Positions 62,701-64,000 of a stretch of 64,000 nt of DNA are shown one piece after another. A program made the position numbers and the translations under genes. The notes under the pieces were generated by a model that made no database searches, was not told the origin of the DNA, and was given only the letters and a program-made list of their open reading frames with translations. Position 1 is the first letter of the stretch, and every line of letters starts with the position of its first letter. Source of the stretch: an uncultured Acidobacteriota bacterium (GTDB taxonomy: Bacteria > Acidobacteriota > Terriglobia > Bryobacterales > Bryobacteraceae); NCBI GenBank assembly GCA_902826685.1, contig CADEFT010000014.1:62001-126000 (forward strand), read 5' to 3'.

Positions 62701-63629
62701 GGACCGCTCGGTACCGTGAGCCCGGCCGAAGCGCCATCCTGATTCATGGCCGAGCCGCGCACGACGGCCAGAATCTCATCGCCCGCTTGAATGGCATCGG
62801 AGACGCGTTTCAGCAGGATCACGCCACAGCCTTCGGCGCGACCCATGCCGCCGGCGGCCGCATCGAACGCCCTGCAGCGTCCGTCCGGCGAAAGCACTCC
62901 GGCCTTGGCCAGGGCGATGAAGCCGTCCGGCAGCAGCGCGAGGTTCACGCCGCCGGCCACCGCCAGATCGCATTCGCGCGCGCGCAGGCTCTGGCACGCC
63001 AGGTGCACCGCGGCAAGCGACGAAGAGCAGGCCGTATCCACCGCCATTGCCGGGCCCTGCAGTCCGTATTGGTAGGCGACGCGTCCGGCCGCCGCGTTTA
63101 GCGAGTTGCCGGTTACGTGATAGGCGTCCAGGCGCGGCAGACTGCGCGTGCTCAGACGGCCGTAATCGCTGCCGGTGATGCCGGTGAACACGCCGGTCTC
63201 GGTCCCGCGAAGCTCGTCGCGGGTGAAGCCCGCCCGCTCGAACGCTTCGCAAGTCACTTCGAGCAACAGGCGCTGCTGCGGGTCGGCGATATCGGCCTCG
63301 CGTTTCGATAGCCCGAAGAATTCGGCGTCGAACCGGTCCACTTGCGGCAGGAACCCGCCGGAGCGCGAGCAGGTGGCGCCGGCCGCGTTGGAATCGGTGT
63401 CGAAGAACTCGCCGATATCGAAGCGCTCGGGCGGCACTTCCGTCACGGCGTCGGTGCCGTTGACCAGCAGCTTCCAATAGGCTTCGGGATCGGGGGCGCC
63501 CGGAAAGCGGCAGCTCATGCCGACGATGGCGAGAGGCTCGCTGCGCCGGCGTTCGGCCTCTTCAAGCTTCGCGGCGGCGGCTTCGAGCGCCCGCAGCACG
63601 CGGGCCTGTTGCGCGTCCTGGGCGCTCAT
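59766..63629 (-). CDS. Type I PKS: KS-AT(remnant)-KR-ACP
   Basis: About 1287 residues from ATG 63629 (ATGA overlap with the truncated upstream gene). An N-terminal coiled-coil docking helix (ALEAAAAKLEEAERRRSEP) precedes KS: VDTACSSSLAAVHLA (Cys about 200), VEAHGTGTPLGDP (about 335), NIGHAESAAG. The AT region (about 553-720) is truncated and lacks the Ser. KR: SYLITGGTGGLGLELARW (about 943), LHAAAALDDAAI with the LDD motif of B-type ketoreductases, FFSSLASITGSPGQANYAAA. ACP: LGLDSVMAAELK (about 1225). No loading module, DH or ER, so this protein extends a starter and reduces it to a beta-hydroxyacyl chain. The C-terminal tail (AAAGGMQSGETETVIL) may dock to the TubC domain of the next protein. 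Confidence 0.93.
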   Translation of the reverse strand: MSAQDAQQARVLRALEAAAAKLEEAERRRSEPLAIVGMSCRFPGAPDPEAYWKLLVNGTDAVTEVPPERFDIGEFFDTDSNAAGATCSRSGGFLPQVDRFDAEFFGLSKREADIADPQQRLLLEVTCEAFERAGFTRDELRGTETGVFTGITGSDYGRLSTRSLPRLDAYHVTGNSLNAAAGRVAYQYGLQGPAMAVDTACSSSLAAVHLACQSLRARECDLAVAGGVNLALLPDGFIALAKAGVLSPDGRCRAFDAAAGGMGRAEGCGVILLKRVSDAIQAGDEILAVVRGSAMNQDGASAGLTVPSGPAQEAVVKRALANARLEAAAIGYVEAHGTGTPLGDPIELRALGNALGSAHGRQSPLVVGSVKANIGHAESAAGMAGLIKAVLCLRHGLFTPQIHFETPTPKVNWAALNLRVTSRAEEWPASSGPRRAGISGFGFSGTNVHVIVEQAPPALAEKRESVRAPQAAVLPLSAVNEAALREMAQSYAALLRSAPECDFRDVCYSAATGRDRYPERAAFVAGSRLQLIQTLEAFTGVRGRVPSALPEELTFVFPGEGQFRTTPLYETEPVFRAAMDECLSLFAGAPPEVPSELFAFEYALARLWQSWGIQPSAVWGDGIGACVAECIGGEVHLERAVRGAIEGGALSPARQPGRGLSLIVGPGPANGTAGSIASLDGANPDLARALAALFVTSARIDWKAVYKDTGRRRVPIPTYPFQRTRCWFEESRNEPTAPAAPLYRVEWMEQPLEPSRRPDRAHWILLSGRTKFAAEVARAIEARGETVEFAGRAPLDLASRRTPVQILHLGSLEIERGWDLERALHQGCLSGLELLQQAARGTSTRVWMATAGAQLGGGRPLQAALWGLARVAALEMPHVFGGIVDLDPEDWKATQLLAEIGSGTGGAVQAAYRNGKRLVPRLQRGGPSMATNVPIRADRSYLITGGTGGLGLELARWLTGKGAKHLFLASRREPDAETRDKLGRPVHWLAVDLADFAAVERMVARIDRTAPLGGFLHAAAALDDAAIGNQSGDRFRVAMAGKASGALHLDRALGGRPLDFAVFFSSLASITGSPGQANYAAANAVLDALAEDRARRGLAALSIQWGPWLETGLAARLGDAGRIAMRARGLEPLSTASALHLLEQAIATGAPGAVAAILDFEAMRRSLAGVALPVIDRLSPPPSATQAPVESSSLLDYLAGRVETVMRSNGGRVPLDVPLQSLGLDSVMAAELKNGIARELGLDVPIGELLTGSTILTLADSLSRKALLYRTAAAGGMQSGETETVIL
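61470..61973 (-). other. Degenerate acyltransferase remnant in the first PKS
   Basis: Residues about 553-720. FVFPGEGQFRTTPLYETEP and FEYALARLWQSWGI are AT-like, but the elbow is GDGIG (620-624): His changed to Asp and the nucleophile Ser to Gly622. The following 130 or so residues, including the catalytic His region, are missing, and the sequence jumps to LIVGPGP and the post-AT linker YPFQRTRCW. This is the same pattern of loss as in the second PKS module. Confidence 0.8.
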
Positions 63630-64000
63630 TGTTTCACCCACTGCCGCGCCAAACCGGGCAGATTGCCGATGCAATCGAGCGCCTGAATGGAGCGGTCCGC
63701 GGCGGGCAGGAAATCGAAATGGACGCAGGTGCCCAGCAGTTCAAAGCGCAGCGCGCCGGTGGGGATCAGCGGCGTGGGCGGCGCGCCATCCACCAGGAGT
63801 TCAGTGCCGTTGGACACGATGTGGTAGCAGTCCTGCGAACCGGTGTCGCGATAGGTGCCGGCCAGCGCGTCGAGATCGGCGCTGGGGCAGGGCACGACCG
63901 GTGGCGTTTCGGGCAGGCCGAGCCAGTTGGCGATCCGGTCGACAAACTCGGCTTTCGGGATCTGGTCCACCGGCAGTGGGAGCACCGGCATCGCCAGTTG
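63626..64000 (-). CDS. C-terminal part of a gene running off the right edge (lipocalin-like C-terminal domain)
   Basis: At least 125 residues are visible; the frame stays open to the window end, so the start is outside (an internal ATG at 63991 is not necessarily the start). The segment LDALAGTYRDTGSQDCYHI followed by LLVDGAPPTPLIP and LRFELLGTCVHFDFL resembles the small beta-barrel (lipocalin-like/DUF3471-like) domain often found at the C-terminus of beta-lactamase-family serine hydrolases. Such hydrolases include stand-alone PBP-type thioesterases of NRPS clusters, but also unrelated esterases. The stop overlaps the PKS ATG, so it belongs to the same operon. The identity of the missing part is not known. 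Confidence 0.55.
   Translation of the reverse strand, partial: QLAMPVLPLPVDQIPKAEFVDRIANWLGLPETPPVVPCPSADLDALAGTYRDTGSQDCYHIVSNGTELLVDGAPPTPLIPTGALRFELLGTCVHFDFLPAADRSIQALDCIGNLPGLARQWVKQ

Overview
The window (about 65% GC or higher by eye, no rRNA or tRNA seen) looks like a soil acidobacterium of the Solibacter/Bryobacter type. The evidence is the combination of a very large Oar-like TonB-dependent receptor with a carboxypeptidase-regulatory-like N-terminus, a PadR gene coupled to an 'ADOP'-type duplicated ABC permease, FG-GAP/UnbV (CRTAC1-like) proteins with TPRs, sialidase-like BNR proteins with Tat-like leaders, and frequent 4-bp ATGA/GTGA stop-start overlaps. The assignment is by gene content only.

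Left third (1-22.3 kb), mostly chromosomal functions. Positions 12-7632 (minus) form a six-gene translationally coupled operon: TPR protein, two sialidase/BNR proteins, a TPR+FG-GAP/UnbV protein, a dihydrodipicolinate-synthase-family aldolase and an enolase-superfamily dehydratase. It is divergent from a SusC-like TonB receptor (7689-10919) and next to a Tat-exported mannonate-dehydratase-like protein, which reads as a glycan/sugar-acid utilisation locus. Next come a sigma/anti-sigma pair, a secreted heavy-metal-associated-domain protein, a GAF-like protein, a TPR-containing lytic transglycosylase, a class I aminotransferase and an oxidative pentose-phosphate operon (zwf-opcA-pgl).

Middle (22.3-26.5 kb). 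A padR-ADOP permease pair is flanked on both sides by tandem repeat arrays. One (about 79-bp period, 22272-22824) consists of degenerate copies of the permease gene's own 3' end. The other (about 132-bp period, 25812-26473) lies upstream of padR. The padR promoter shows a -35/-10 pair with a perfect palindrome inside it and an apparently leaderless start.

Right (26.5-64 kb). A hybrid NRPS/PKS cluster: ectB-like diaminobutyrate aminotransferase, MbtH-like protein, type II thioesterase, then a giant minus-strand coupled operon (from beyond the right edge down to 29773). Read in transcription order it encodes: a truncated edge gene; PKS (KS-ATremnant-KR-ACP); NRPS/PKS (TubC-C-A[Ala]-PCP-E-C-A[Ser]-PCP-KS-ATremnant-KR-ACP); NRPS (TubC-C-A[Asn] interrupted by a PP-loop ATPase domain-PCP); NRPS (C-A[Val]-PCP-C-A[Dab]+N-MT-PCP-C-A[Thr]-PCP, no TE); a cyclic-peptide-type ABC exporter; a putative lipoprotein; and an SPFH/prohibitin protein. 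If collinear, the product is acyl/ketide-(D-Ala)-Ser-ketide-Asn*-Val-(N-Me-Dab)-Thr.

The most unusual points are (1) an ATP pyrophosphatase (alpha-ANH) domain with zinc-ribbon cysteines inserted inside the Asn-activating adenylation domain, (2) two acyltransferase domains that have both lost the catalytic Ser and the His-containing half, and (3) no terminal thioesterase, with a possible stand-alone release enzyme running off the right edge. Substrate assignments were read by hand from the ten specificity positions and have not been checked computationally.
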